Shown here in pieces: positions 7,689-15,830 of a DNA stretch of 28,856 nucleotides. Where the stretch lies: positions 1 through 28,856 of the IMG/VR virus record IMGVR_UViG_3300020182_000140; one strand, given 5' to 3'. The DNA comes from a virus. Every line of letters begins with the position of its first letter. The first letter of the stretch is position 1. Below the pieces are notes generated by a model that did no database searches, had not been told where the DNA came from, and saw only the letters and a program-made list of their open reading frames with translations. A program made the translations under genes and the position numbers.

Positions 7689-10600
7689 ATGAAAAGTAAT
7701 GCGGAAATTATGGCTAATATGCCTGATGCGCCAGTAAACAAAATAGGCGACACAGATTTCAGCTTTATTGACGGTGACACTGTTAGAGATAGCAGTGGTA
7801 ACTCGATCCGTATTGCTGGAATTGATACTCCTGAAGTAGCCCACACAAGGGATGTTTATACAGAAGAAAGATTTAGAGGAACTGCTGCTGGTGCTGTGAC
7901 TACTGAGGTAGTTGCAGACCTTGCTCGTAAGAAAGGCTTTACAGAAGTTGTGATATCTGATGAAAAGGGTGTTTATGGGCGTAACATTGGTGACCTACGT
8001 AACCCTGAAACAGGAGAACTCTACTCTCAGTGGGCTATTAAGAATGGCCTTGCACCACTCCGTAAAGGTGCTTCCGTTGGTCAAGAGACTTCTTTCTGGG
8101 AAGGTATTGCAGAAAGACAAAGTGGTACTCAGGACGGGGATGCTGCTCTGGGAAGAGCTAAGATTCAAGATGCTAACCTTGAGCAGATGGCACTCAGTGG
8201 GGATCAAGATCCGTTCAAACAGAATGCTATTAACGAGATGCAATACGCTCAAGATCCGGATAAGTATTCTGGTGTAGCCATCAGAAACCCAGACCGCACT
8301 ATGATGAATGAAGCTAAAGACCAGTGGACTACATCTTTTGATACTGCTCTTATTGGCATGACAGATGCTTTCGGAGGCTTCCAACAGATTCTTGGACAAA
8401 TGACTGATAGTCCTGATCTTGTACGTACAGGAGAAGAGCGTTCTGCTGCAGCCAGATACAGAATGAGACTTAACCCAACTACTACTCTTGACTTAGGAGA
8501 AGTAGAAGGTGTAGGTGACTTCGTTGACTACTTGGCTAACAACATGGCTATGTCTGTTCCGTATATGGCGACAACCATCGCCTCAGGCGCTACAGGGACC
8601 ATGACAGGGGCAGCTATCGGTATGACTACTGGTGGTCCAATAGCAGCTGGTGCTGGCGCTCTAACAGGGCTTGCAGTAGGTCTGAGCGCCCCTATGGCAC
8701 TCTACTCTGGGCAGGTCTACAATGAACAGGAAGTAAAGAGTGAAAAAGCTGCTCTTATTTCTGGTTTCACACAAGCTGTATTAGATAGGCTTGGTATTAA
8801 AGGTATCAAGACAGGCTTTAGTGTAGGCTCCACGCTTAAAGAGGCAGAAAAGGAACTTATTAAGCAAGGTATGTCGAAAGAGGCTGCTAAGAAGATTGTA
8901 GCTACCGAGTCCAGACAGGTCATTTCTAAGTATATGGATGATGCTGCTGTATTCGCTAAACGACAAGTCTCAGCACGAAACCTTTCTAGAGAAGTAATCG
9001 CTAGATTTAGTAAGGGCTTTGGACAAGAAGCTGTAACGGAAGCAATGCAAGAAGCTGTTGCTTACGCTGGTGCAAACCATGAGAAAGAGAATTGGGGTAT
9101 TCTTGAAGAAGGTAAGTTCGCAGATGCAATGCTTGAAAGAATGGGCAAAGCTGCTATAGCGGGCGGTCTTCTCGGTGGTTCTATGGGTGCAGTAGGTGCT
9201 GGTGCTAACCGTCTAGGTTGGGCTGATCAAGCTTATAACCTCTCTGATGGCACTAAGAACATGACTAAAGCTGATGTATGGTCTGCAGAAGCAGAGAAGA
9301 ATGGTGACTTGTCTCATGATGAGTTCCTTCAAACCATGCAACATGATGGTAAAACTGATCCTCGTACTGACGTTCCATACCGTGTAGCTAACTTTATGAA
9401 AGATCAGAAGGATAAGAGTGCTAAAGACAAGACAATTGAAGCTCTGTTTACTATGCCTCGTCTATGGCGTGGACAGATGAGAGCTAACTTCGATCAGGAA
9501 GTATTGGCTAAATCTCCTAATGCTCGTAGAATCTGGGGTATGCTAGGTGGTGCTTTGAATAGAGTACACGCTGGCCACACTTTCGAGGATGCTAAGCACT
9601 TCAATAACCAACGCTATATCCAAATGAGTGGTAACCTTGGCCGTAAGTCTCAAGGGTATAAAGGTATCATGAGAGATTCCAAAGCTGCTAAAGAGTATTC
9701 TAAAGACTTCTATCGTGTTGCTGCATTGAAGAATGCACATGATGAAGCTGAATACAATAAAGCTCAGAAGGATAAATCATATACTCGTAAAGAATGGGAT
9801 TGGTCTGGTACTTCTCCTAACGATAAGAGTACATTCCAACAGACGTTTAGGGATGCAGAAGCTACTGCTGATGCTATGATCCAGAGACAGAACCGTTCAT
9901 GGATGTCTGGACTTGTTGGTGTTAAGCCTAAGTTTAAGAAGATCAATAACTATCTTTTGCGTTATAAAGCTATTGATAAGAAAGTATTGCAGGGTAAGAG
10001 AGAAGAGTTCCAAACACTTCTTAATGCTGAATATGGTATGCCTACAAAGGATGCCAACGATCTTATTAATCGTATTCTTGAACCACAAAGTGAAACAGGG
10101 GTAGATGACACAGTCTTCTCAATGCTAACTAATGGCTTTCACCCTTCTAACTCTAAGAAGCGTACAATCGGTATGTCTGAGAATGCTAAACTATCTGAGT
10201 TCTTTAGCCAAGACGTGGCTCATAACTTTGGTGAGGCATTCCGTTCTGCTGCTCGTTTCGAGGCTTACCACGACTATGTTGGTAAGGATAAGTGGAAGAT
10301 TAACCAATTGATGCAGGGAATGATTGAGGATGGTATTGATAGTAAAGAGGTAGACAAGCTTGCTTGGAACCTTGAACGATACTTCCAATCTGAATCAGGT
10401 AACTACAAGCGTCCTCCAAAAGGAACTCTTGGTGACCGTCTGTTGACAGTACAGAAGAACCTATTGTCTTACTCTGTTCTGACCGCACTCCCACTATCAG
10501 CTTTCTCTTCTATTGTTGAATTGGCTCTCACTATGAAAGCTATGAACAATGAACAGATGTATGGTAAGAATGGACTCATGAATATGGGTTCTGAACTTGG

Positions 10601-11678
10601 GCGTATGATGGCCAGAGGCTTTAGACGTGTAGGTGTTGAGACATGGTCCGGTAATATGCTACTTGATAAGAGTGCAGTCGGAGAGTTGATCAACGTACTA
10701 GGCTACAATGAACAGGAGACAGGTGCTGCTACCACAACTGGTGCAACCGAAGTATCAGAGTTCAGGAGAGTCTGGATGGATAACTTCTTCAAGTATAACG
10801 GTCTGCAGGGACTTACTAATGCTACAAGAGCAATCCGTGCAAGCATGGCTAATGACTTCATGTTGAACCACATGGAGACTATCATGAAAGCTGAAGGTGT
10901 TGATACTAATGCTGTAAGACAAGCAAAGCAACAACTTCGTGATCTGGGATTAGATGTCCCACGTCTGGCTAGATTGATTGAGAAAGATGAAAGAGCTATG
11001 CAACAGTTTGGTTTGGATAATAAGGTTAATGGACCGCTCAGACTAGACGCAGAAGAGCAAGCCTTTATGAAAGATCAGATGATGCTTGCAACCTACAACT
11101 TTGTAAATGATGCAGTTGCACTTCCCGGTGCAGCTAACAGACCACTTCTCTATCAAGATCCAAGACTAGCCCTGTTGACACAGTTCAACGGTTACATTGC
11201 AACATTCCAAGCTACGATTCTCCCAAAGATGTGGGGAGATTATATCAAGCGTGGATCGCCTATGATGAAGTTTAATACCTTTGCTCTGATGGCGACAATG
11301 GTTATCCTTGGTGGTGCTTCACAGTACCTCAAAGATTGGCTAAAGTATGGTGAAGGTGAGAATCCTTATCTGGATAAATCACAACTTGTTAGACGAGCAG
11401 TAAACTCTTCTGGTATTCTTGGTACGAGTGAGAGAGGACTAAATCTTCTCTTTCCTTTGTATGGAAGATCAGAAAATCAAGGCCTCCCATCAATGCTATT
11501 CGACACTGTAACAGGTGAAGCTCCTGCCCTAAGTCCAGTACTTCGGATGAAGCAAGCAGCATCGGATGTGTATAATGAGGAGTATGACAAAGCAAAGTAC
11601 AATGCTTTCCGAGCAGCGCCCTTTGTAGGACCAGCCACAAACCTAGCTAAATGGATTAGCGGTACTGGCGATAATTGA
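7689..11678 (+). CDS. Large ejection protein with N-terminal staphylococcal-nuclease domain (1329 aa)
   Basis: Residues about 20-125 are a staphylococcal (thermo)nuclease domain: IDGDTVRD (D28, D30), IRIAGIDTPEV (R41, D46, E49) and VYGRNIGDL (R98). These match D19/D21, R35, D40, E43 and R87 of the S. aureus enzyme, so metal-binding and catalytic residues are kept. Gly/Ala-rich hydrophobic stretches at about 285-340 and 486-506, long helical regions and a C-terminal hydrophobic segment (FNTFALMATMVILGGA) resemble large internal proteins of podoviruses (T7 gp16-like role). There is no cysteine. AAGGA precedes ATG 7689. It follows the lysozyme and the 593-residue protein and precedes the virion RNA polymerase candidate. 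The likely role is DNA ejection, with a nuclease carried into the host. The nuclease call is firm; the time and target of its action are inference. Confidence 0.75.
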   Translation: MKSNAEIMANMPDAPVNKIGDTDFSFIDGDTVRDSSGNSIRIAGIDTPEVAHTRDVYTEERFRGTAAGAVTTEVVADLARKKGFTEVVISDEKGVYGRNIGDLRNPETGELYSQWAIKNGLAPLRKGASVGQETSFWEGIAERQSGTQDGDAALGRAKIQDANLEQMALSGDQDPFKQNAINEMQYAQDPDKYSGVAIRNPDRTMMNEAKDQWTTSFDTALIGMTDAFGGFQQILGQMTDSPDLVRTGEERSAAARYRMRLNPTTTLDLGEVEGVGDFVDYLANNMAMSVPYMATTIASGATGTMTGAAIGMTTGGPIAAGAGALTGLAVGLSAPMALYSGQVYNEQEVKSEKAALISGFTQAVLDRLGIKGIKTGFSVGSTLKEAEKELIKQGMSKEAAKKIVATESRQVISKYMDDAAVFAKRQVSARNLSREVIARFSKGFGQEAVTEAMQEAVAYAGANHEKENWGILEEGKFADAMLERMGKAAIAGGLLGGSMGAVGAGANRLGWADQAYNLSDGTKNMTKADVWSAEAEKNGDLSHDEFLQTMQHDGKTDPRTDVPYRVANFMKDQKDKSAKDKTIEALFTMPRLWRGQMRANFDQEVLAKSPNARRIWGMLGGALNRVHAGHTFEDAKHFNNQRYIQMSGNLGRKSQGYKGIMRDSKAAKEYSKDFYRVAALKNAHDEAEYNKAQKDKSYTRKEWDWSGTSPNDKSTFQQTFRDAEATADAMIQRQNRSWMSGLVGVKPKFKKINNYLLRYKAIDKKVLQGKREEFQTLLNAEYGMPTKDANDLINRILEPQSETGVDDTVFSMLTNGFHPSNSKKRTIGMSENAKLSEFFSQDVAHNFGEAFRSAARFEAYHDYVGKDKWKINQLMQGMIEDGIDSKEVDKLAWNLERYFQSESGNYKRPPKGTLGDRLLTVQKNLLSYSVLTALPLSAFSSIVELALTMKAMNNEQMYGKNGLMNMGSELGRMMARGFRRVGVETWSGNMLLDKSAVGELINVLGYNEQETGAATTTGATEVSEFRRVWMDNFFKYNGLQGLTNATRAIRASMANDFMLNHMETIMKAEGVDTNAVRQAKQQLRDLGLDVPRLARLIEKDERAMQQFGLDNKVNGPLRLDAEEQAFMKDQMMLATYNFVNDAVALPGAANRPLLYQDPRLALLTQFNGYIATFQATILPKMWGDYIKRGSPMMKFNTFALMATMVILGGASQYLKDWLKYGEGENPYLDKSQLVRRAVNSSGILGTSERGLNLLFPLYGRSENQGLPSMLFDTVTGEAPALSPVLRMKQAASDVYNEEYDKAKYNAFRAAPFVGPATNLAKWISGTGDN

Positions 11679-11708
11679 AACACGAATGAACTCTGAGGAG
11701 ACACGTAG

Positions 11709-14700
11709 ATGAGTAAGTTTAACAGCGGTGCGGTTAAGACAGCACAAGCAGGAACACAAACAGTTTCTGATTCGATCAAAAGATCATTGGAATCTATTCC
11801 TGATATTGTGGAGAAAGAACTAGAAGTAACAGCACCTGCTGATGAACAGGTACAAGCTCCTATGTCTTATGAAGATGAGGGAGCGTATGACCAGAACCTT
11901 GGTTATAGTCCAGAGGGTAACGTACTCCCTCTTGGACAACGTGCCAATATGGCTGCGAAAGGTGAACTGAATCCACGGATCAGCACCGCCGCACCTGAGG
12001 GCTATGACCCAAGAGCAGTAGAAAGATCTGCTGCACCTGATCTTGATCCTAATGATCTACAGGACTTTCCAAAACAATTCCCTACTCACAGATCTGCACC
12101 TAATAAACAACCATTGGTTAATATGAGTGACAGAGCCAAGAATATGGCAGAGGGAATGGTTAACCACACCATCGGTGGTAACTGGCACTTCAATAAAGCA
12201 GAACGTGCTATGATTGATCCTGCCAACCTATCGGATACTCCTACACCAGAGCAGATAGCTGATAGAGAAAGTGGCTTCTCCCAGAAGAGAGAACGTTCTA
12301 ACTCTCTTGGTGAAGTTATGACTAACAAAGTTCCCAACGCTGTGTCGTTTGACTCAGTGGGTAACTATGCTATCAACCCTGAGTTTGCTAGACTCATGTC
12401 TGTCACAACAGAAGACCACATTCCTAATATGTTCCTTGGAACTCCTGCTGAGATGTTTGAGGAAGACTTCGAGACTTCTAAAGCTGGTGATCTGAAGCCT
12501 AAGACTATTAACCCTGTTGAGAGCGCTGGGCAGTTGGGTAGACAGATTATGTACTGGCATGATAAGACACAGGAGGCCAACGGAGGTCAAAAGCCACCAG
12601 CCTTGTCTGATCAAGAGTATAAGGAACTTGGTGCATTTGCTATTCAAGCTTACCAACGTGGTAATCCTAATCTTGTTGCTATTGCGAAAGATAACCAGAA
12701 AGAAGATGGAGATGGAATCGGTACTCGATATATTCTTACTTCTGATGGGGAAGCTGAGTTCGCTCGTTCTGATCCTTATCGTAAAGATATCTTTGGAGCC
12801 AAGATTCCTCCCCTACACTCTCGTCCTGTTGATGGATTGCTGCCAGAGAATCTCTCTGGACTCAGACCACAATTTAAGAACAAGAGAGCGCTGGGCAAGT
12901 TGAAGATGGTTGAAGAGTCTTTAAAGAATCAGTCTCAGGTCAACTACGTTGTCGACGTCCGTAGATCACGTATTGCTATGGCTATGATCATTCCTACTAT
13001 GTTCCGTAATCCCGGTGCAGAAGGTGATATCTTTGGTAACGTCTTTGGTGTTGGTGAAGTTGCATTGAAGCAAGCATTCATCAAAGAGACTAAGCTAAAC
13101 AACAGGAGTCCTGAGGATGCAAAAGGAACAGCATACAACATCGTAAAGGGAAACAAGCTTAACCTGTTAAAAGAGATGTCTACAATCATCCAGAACTTGT
13201 ATAAGCCTAACTACCTTACATACGCTATCCAACAGAAGACATCACGCGCACACGCAATGCAGTCTGACTTTAACCCTACTCGAAATAAGGTGGTCAGATT
13301 CGCTACTCGTGGGCAGACACCAACAAAAGTAATTGCAGGATCACAACAGCAAGCTAACATGAAAGCTATCTTTGCTCTTAATCTTATGTCTGAAAAGCTG
13401 CAAGGAAAGGGTATGAATGACCTCTTGATGCCAAAGCAGAGGGCAGCAGAAGTAGATCGTATGATGGATGTGTGGTATAAGATGGGGACGGAAGTTAAGC
13501 AGCTTATCGACAACTCAATACCAGAAGAAACGTTCAACAGGATGTCAGAAGCTTTGAACCAAGGCATGCAACTCTCTGATCCTAATTTTCCTAAAGCTCC
13601 ATTGAAGAACTTTGGGGAAGGTCTTTCTAAGAATCTCCAAATTCTGTTGAAGGATAAAGGAGAAGATGCTCCAATGATGTTTGAGACATTGATGGAAGTA
13701 GTTGACTACATGGACAACATGAAAGCGGGAAGACCACATTACTCCTCTCTTAATGCTTATGTTGATGGTAAGACAAACGGTATCGCTTTGGCTGCTATGA
13801 TTCTCGGTAATGAGAAGCTGGCATTCCGAACTGGTGTTCTGCGTCCAGATGATGCCGTCTACTCTATGCAGGATGAAGAAGGGAACTCTCTCGACGTCCG
13901 TGGGGCTATGGCTCGGTTCATCTCAAACGAGATCAACGACAGAGCTGCATCTCAGTTAGAGGGTATGCCAGATATGGCAGATGATCAGCTTCATCTTATC
14001 AGTAGAGAGATGGAACTGGCTATGGGTAACTATAAGGAACTCAATAAATCTATCTCAATGATCTTTCCTTATGGTAAAGAACTGCAAGGTATGATTAATG
14101 AAGTTAGTGAACACTTCACAAACTTGATGGGTTCAGATCCTGAGTTCAACTCAATGGTTGAATGGCTGGAAGCCTCTGGTTATTCTATGGAAGATCAGAT
14201 GAAGCAAGTACACAAGAATGTTATCTCTTCTCTTTTCGACGTATTCGGAGAGGAAACATTTGAAGGTCGTGCTGTTCAAAGAGCGTCATCGTATCTTATG
14301 GCCGCAATGGACGGTGAGCTAGTGTATGTTGGCCCATCTGAAACTAATGTATCCTTGGCTGGTAAGAAACTTGATACTTCTAAGGTGCAGAAAGGTGTTG
14401 TATCTGCTCACGTACGTACTGAGGACGGTAAGAGAGATGAGTCTAAGCTTAACGTGCAGTCCTCTCCTTCTTATGCCAGTTCTGCTGGTGCTAAGAATGA
14501 TCAGATCGGTGCTGACGGACGTGCTTTGTCTGTTGTTGTACCTATCCACGCGGCTGATGCTGCTGTTGTCCACAGGTCTTTCTCTGGTAAATCTATGGAA
14601 AGAATTAAGGGAACGTATGCTAATCCAGATGATGCTTTCTTTACACAGATTTATGACGCTTTCAAAGTTGATGTTTCTAATTATCAAGTAGTCCTTGAGG

Positions 14701-15278
14701 AAATTAACCAAAACTTTGTTGACGTTTCTATGGAAAATAAGGATTACTTTGAGCTTGGTTATGAAGCAGTAACTAAAGCGCGGGCAGAGTTCCATAAGAA
14801 GTTGGAGACAATTCCTAAAGGAACTCAACTGAGTGTCTTGCCGGGATCACGTCTTGACTTTATGGGTCATCTACTTTCATCGGAAGTAGTTATGATTGCT
14901 GGTGCAGCTTCTAATAAAAACAGAGGCCTCCAAGCTTTTGTCAAGGGCATTACTCCCATGAGAGCTGGTCAGAGTATGGAAGCGTTCGACCAACTTGTTG
15001 GCAACCGTACAAGAGAACTCGCACAGATTCTTAATAAACTTCCCAATGTTGATGTGGGTGTACCCAACTCTTCAACGCGATTTGGTAAAGTTCATGAGGC
15101 GATCTCTAGGGAGACTGCGCAAGAGTTTTTGGAAATCCTTTTCCGATTCTCAGATTATTCTAAAAAGACAACAGCGTTCACCCAAAAAATTAAGGGAAAA
15201 CGTAGAAATCTTTTGAGTAAGATAAGTGAACAACAGAAGAGAACAGGGCATGGTGTGTATCAATTCTATGCACACTAA
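11709..15278 (+). CDS. Virion-type single-subunit RNA polymerase candidate (1189 aa)
   Basis: The C-terminal two thirds carry the motif order of single-subunit RNA polymerases. Motif A is VDGKTNGIALAAM (D686, as D537 of T7). Motif B is KELNKSISMIFPYG (K780 and Y788, eight apart as K631 and Y639; K776 stands where T7 has R627). Motif C is PIHAADAAVVHRSF (H947, D950, as HSQD812). FTQIYDAF (D983) matches the later IHDSF of T7. A candidate for the T/DxxGR element is VVDVRRSR (D416). A-to-B spacing is 94 residues in both proteins. Residues 1-250 are acidic and likely disordered. There is no cysteine. GAGGAG precedes ATG 11709. Its place as last gene of the virion operon resembles N4 vRNAP, whose catalytic core is about 1100 residues. 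Packaging and injection are inference; the polymerase call rests on motifs. Confidence 0.82.
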   Translation: MSKFNSGAVKTAQAGTQTVSDSIKRSLESIPDIVEKELEVTAPADEQVQAPMSYEDEGAYDQNLGYSPEGNVLPLGQRANMAAKGELNPRISTAAPEGYDPRAVERSAAPDLDPNDLQDFPKQFPTHRSAPNKQPLVNMSDRAKNMAEGMVNHTIGGNWHFNKAERAMIDPANLSDTPTPEQIADRESGFSQKRERSNSLGEVMTNKVPNAVSFDSVGNYAINPEFARLMSVTTEDHIPNMFLGTPAEMFEEDFETSKAGDLKPKTINPVESAGQLGRQIMYWHDKTQEANGGQKPPALSDQEYKELGAFAIQAYQRGNPNLVAIAKDNQKEDGDGIGTRYILTSDGEAEFARSDPYRKDIFGAKIPPLHSRPVDGLLPENLSGLRPQFKNKRALGKLKMVEESLKNQSQVNYVVDVRRSRIAMAMIIPTMFRNPGAEGDIFGNVFGVGEVALKQAFIKETKLNNRSPEDAKGTAYNIVKGNKLNLLKEMSTIIQNLYKPNYLTYAIQQKTSRAHAMQSDFNPTRNKVVRFATRGQTPTKVIAGSQQQANMKAIFALNLMSEKLQGKGMNDLLMPKQRAAEVDRMMDVWYKMGTEVKQLIDNSIPEETFNRMSEALNQGMQLSDPNFPKAPLKNFGEGLSKNLQILLKDKGEDAPMMFETLMEVVDYMDNMKAGRPHYSSLNAYVDGKTNGIALAAMILGNEKLAFRTGVLRPDDAVYSMQDEEGNSLDVRGAMARFISNEINDRAASQLEGMPDMADDQLHLISREMELAMGNYKELNKSISMIFPYGKELQGMINEVSEHFTNLMGSDPEFNSMVEWLEASGYSMEDQMKQVHKNVISSLFDVFGEETFEGRAVQRASSYLMAAMDGELVYVGPSETNVSLAGKKLDTSKVQKGVVSAHVRTEDGKRDESKLNVQSSPSYASSAGAKNDQIGADGRALSVVVPIHAADAAVVHRSFSGKSMERIKGTYANPDDAFFTQIYDAFKVDVSNYQVVLEEINQNFVDVSMENKDYFELGYEAVTKARAEFHKKLETIPKGTQLSVLPGSRLDFMGHLLSSEVVMIAGAASNKNRGLQAFVKGITPMRAGQSMEAFDQLVGNRTRELAQILNKLPNVDVGVPNSSTRFGKVHEAISRETAQEFLEILFRFSDYSKKTTAFTQKIKGKRRNLLSKISEQQKRTGHGVYQFYAH

Positions 15279-15321
15279 TTTTCGTAGCCGCCATGTCGGT
15301 TATTATAAGAGTGTTCAACAT

Positions 15322-15370
15322 AAAAAAAAGGTAGTTACCTACAATCCAACTAAGGATCATGGGTAACTAC
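15322..15370 (-). terminator. Minus-strand intrinsic terminator
   Basis: A perfect 9-bp stem (15331-15339 with 15362-15370) encloses 22 bases. On the minus strand it is followed by C and eight T residues (15322-15329). Inside the loop ATCC (15344-15347) can pair with GGAT (15354-15357), giving a two-tier hairpin. It lies beyond the last minus-strand gene and would stop transcripts that pass the first terminator before they enter the late genes antisense. Confidence 0.75.
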
Positions 15371-15373
15371 GCG

Positions 15374-15446
15374 TATGTGCTGCAGGTCATAAACAAGTAA
15401 TATGCGCTGTAGATCATAAACACAATATATACGTTAGATCGTATAT
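15374..15446. repeat. Three degenerate 27-nt tandem repeats with a 7-bp hairpin
   Basis: Units begin at 15374, 15401 and 15428 with TATGTG, TATGCG and TATACG, an exact 27-nt period. The first two share GCTG[C/T]AG[G/A]TCATAAACA. The third keeps only TAGATC after its first six bases and is two bases shorter at that point. The third unit forms ATATACG-TTAGAT-CGTATAT, a perfect 7-bp inverted repeat (15427-15446). No coding potential is seen. The function is unknown: a polymerase or protein binding site, a transcription barrier or a replication element are options. Confidence 0.65.
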
Positions 15447-15458
15447 GGAGTGTCATTA

Positions 15459-15520
15459 AGAAAAAAAAAGAGTGTAGACAGATTCCCATTAGGGTTTCCA
15501 TCTACACTCTTATTTTTTTT
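15459..15520. terminator. Bidirectional intrinsic terminator between convergent operons
   Basis: A perfect 11-bp stem AAGAGTGTAGA / TCTACACTCTT (15468-15478 with 15501-15511) encloses a 22-base loop that can fold again through CCC-ATTA-GGG. On the plus strand the stem is followed by A and eight T residues. On the minus strand it is followed by a T-run made from the A-run at 15461-15469. It would end the late operon (stop at 15278) and the minus-strand operon (last stop at 15519). Confidence 0.85.
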
Positions 15521-15830
15521 AACGTCGCCAATCATTAGAAGTGTCATCTCTGACTTCTCTAATCTCTTGCTCAAGTTTATCTACTTGTCTTTCTAATTCT
15601 ATTAAACGAGTAGTTAGCTCTTGTAGGTATGCATCGTCTTTATTATCTAAAGTCCATTTAGCCATTTGCTTTTTATCTCTCCATAGTTTCAATTCTTCCT
15701 CACGTTCACGTTGTCTACGTGCATTCTGAATTTGACCAGCTTCAATTTCTTGTTGGTCCTGATACGCATTGATACTCTCTTCAGATTGCCCACCGTATCC
15801 ATCACCCCAACCACGTCCGTAATTAGCCAT
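15519..15830 (-). CDS. Unknown coiled-coil protein (103 aa)
   Basis: Last gene of the minus-strand unit. The N-terminus (about 1-20) is Gly/Tyr-rich. The rest is a highly charged helix with Gln/Glu/Arg-rich stretches and, at about 67-95, a heptad-like pattern (LTTRLIELERQVDKLEQEI) expected to form a coiled coil. No catalytic motif, signal or membrane segment is present. The start overlaps the last eight bases of the RtcB gene, so the two are probably translated together. The stop lies at the edge of the bidirectional terminator. A structural or adaptor role is possible; no family was recognised. Confidence 0.65.
   Translation of the reverse strand: MANYGRGWGDGYGGQSEESINAYQDQQEIEAGQIQNARRQREREEELKLWRDKKQMAKWTLDNKDDAYLQELTTRLIELERQVDKLEQEIREVRDDTSNDWRR

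Noticed and set aside
14319-14828. 169-residue minus-strand frame inside the 1189-residue gene
   Set aside because: It is antisense to polymerase motif C and flanking coding sequence, with no domain and low-complexity composition; a shadow.
15427-15455. T7-like promoter reading of the hairpin region (TATACG...TATATGGAG)
   Set aside because: Spacing between the two blocks differs from T7 promoters, and a plus-strand start here would run at once into the terminator; kept only as a weak idea.
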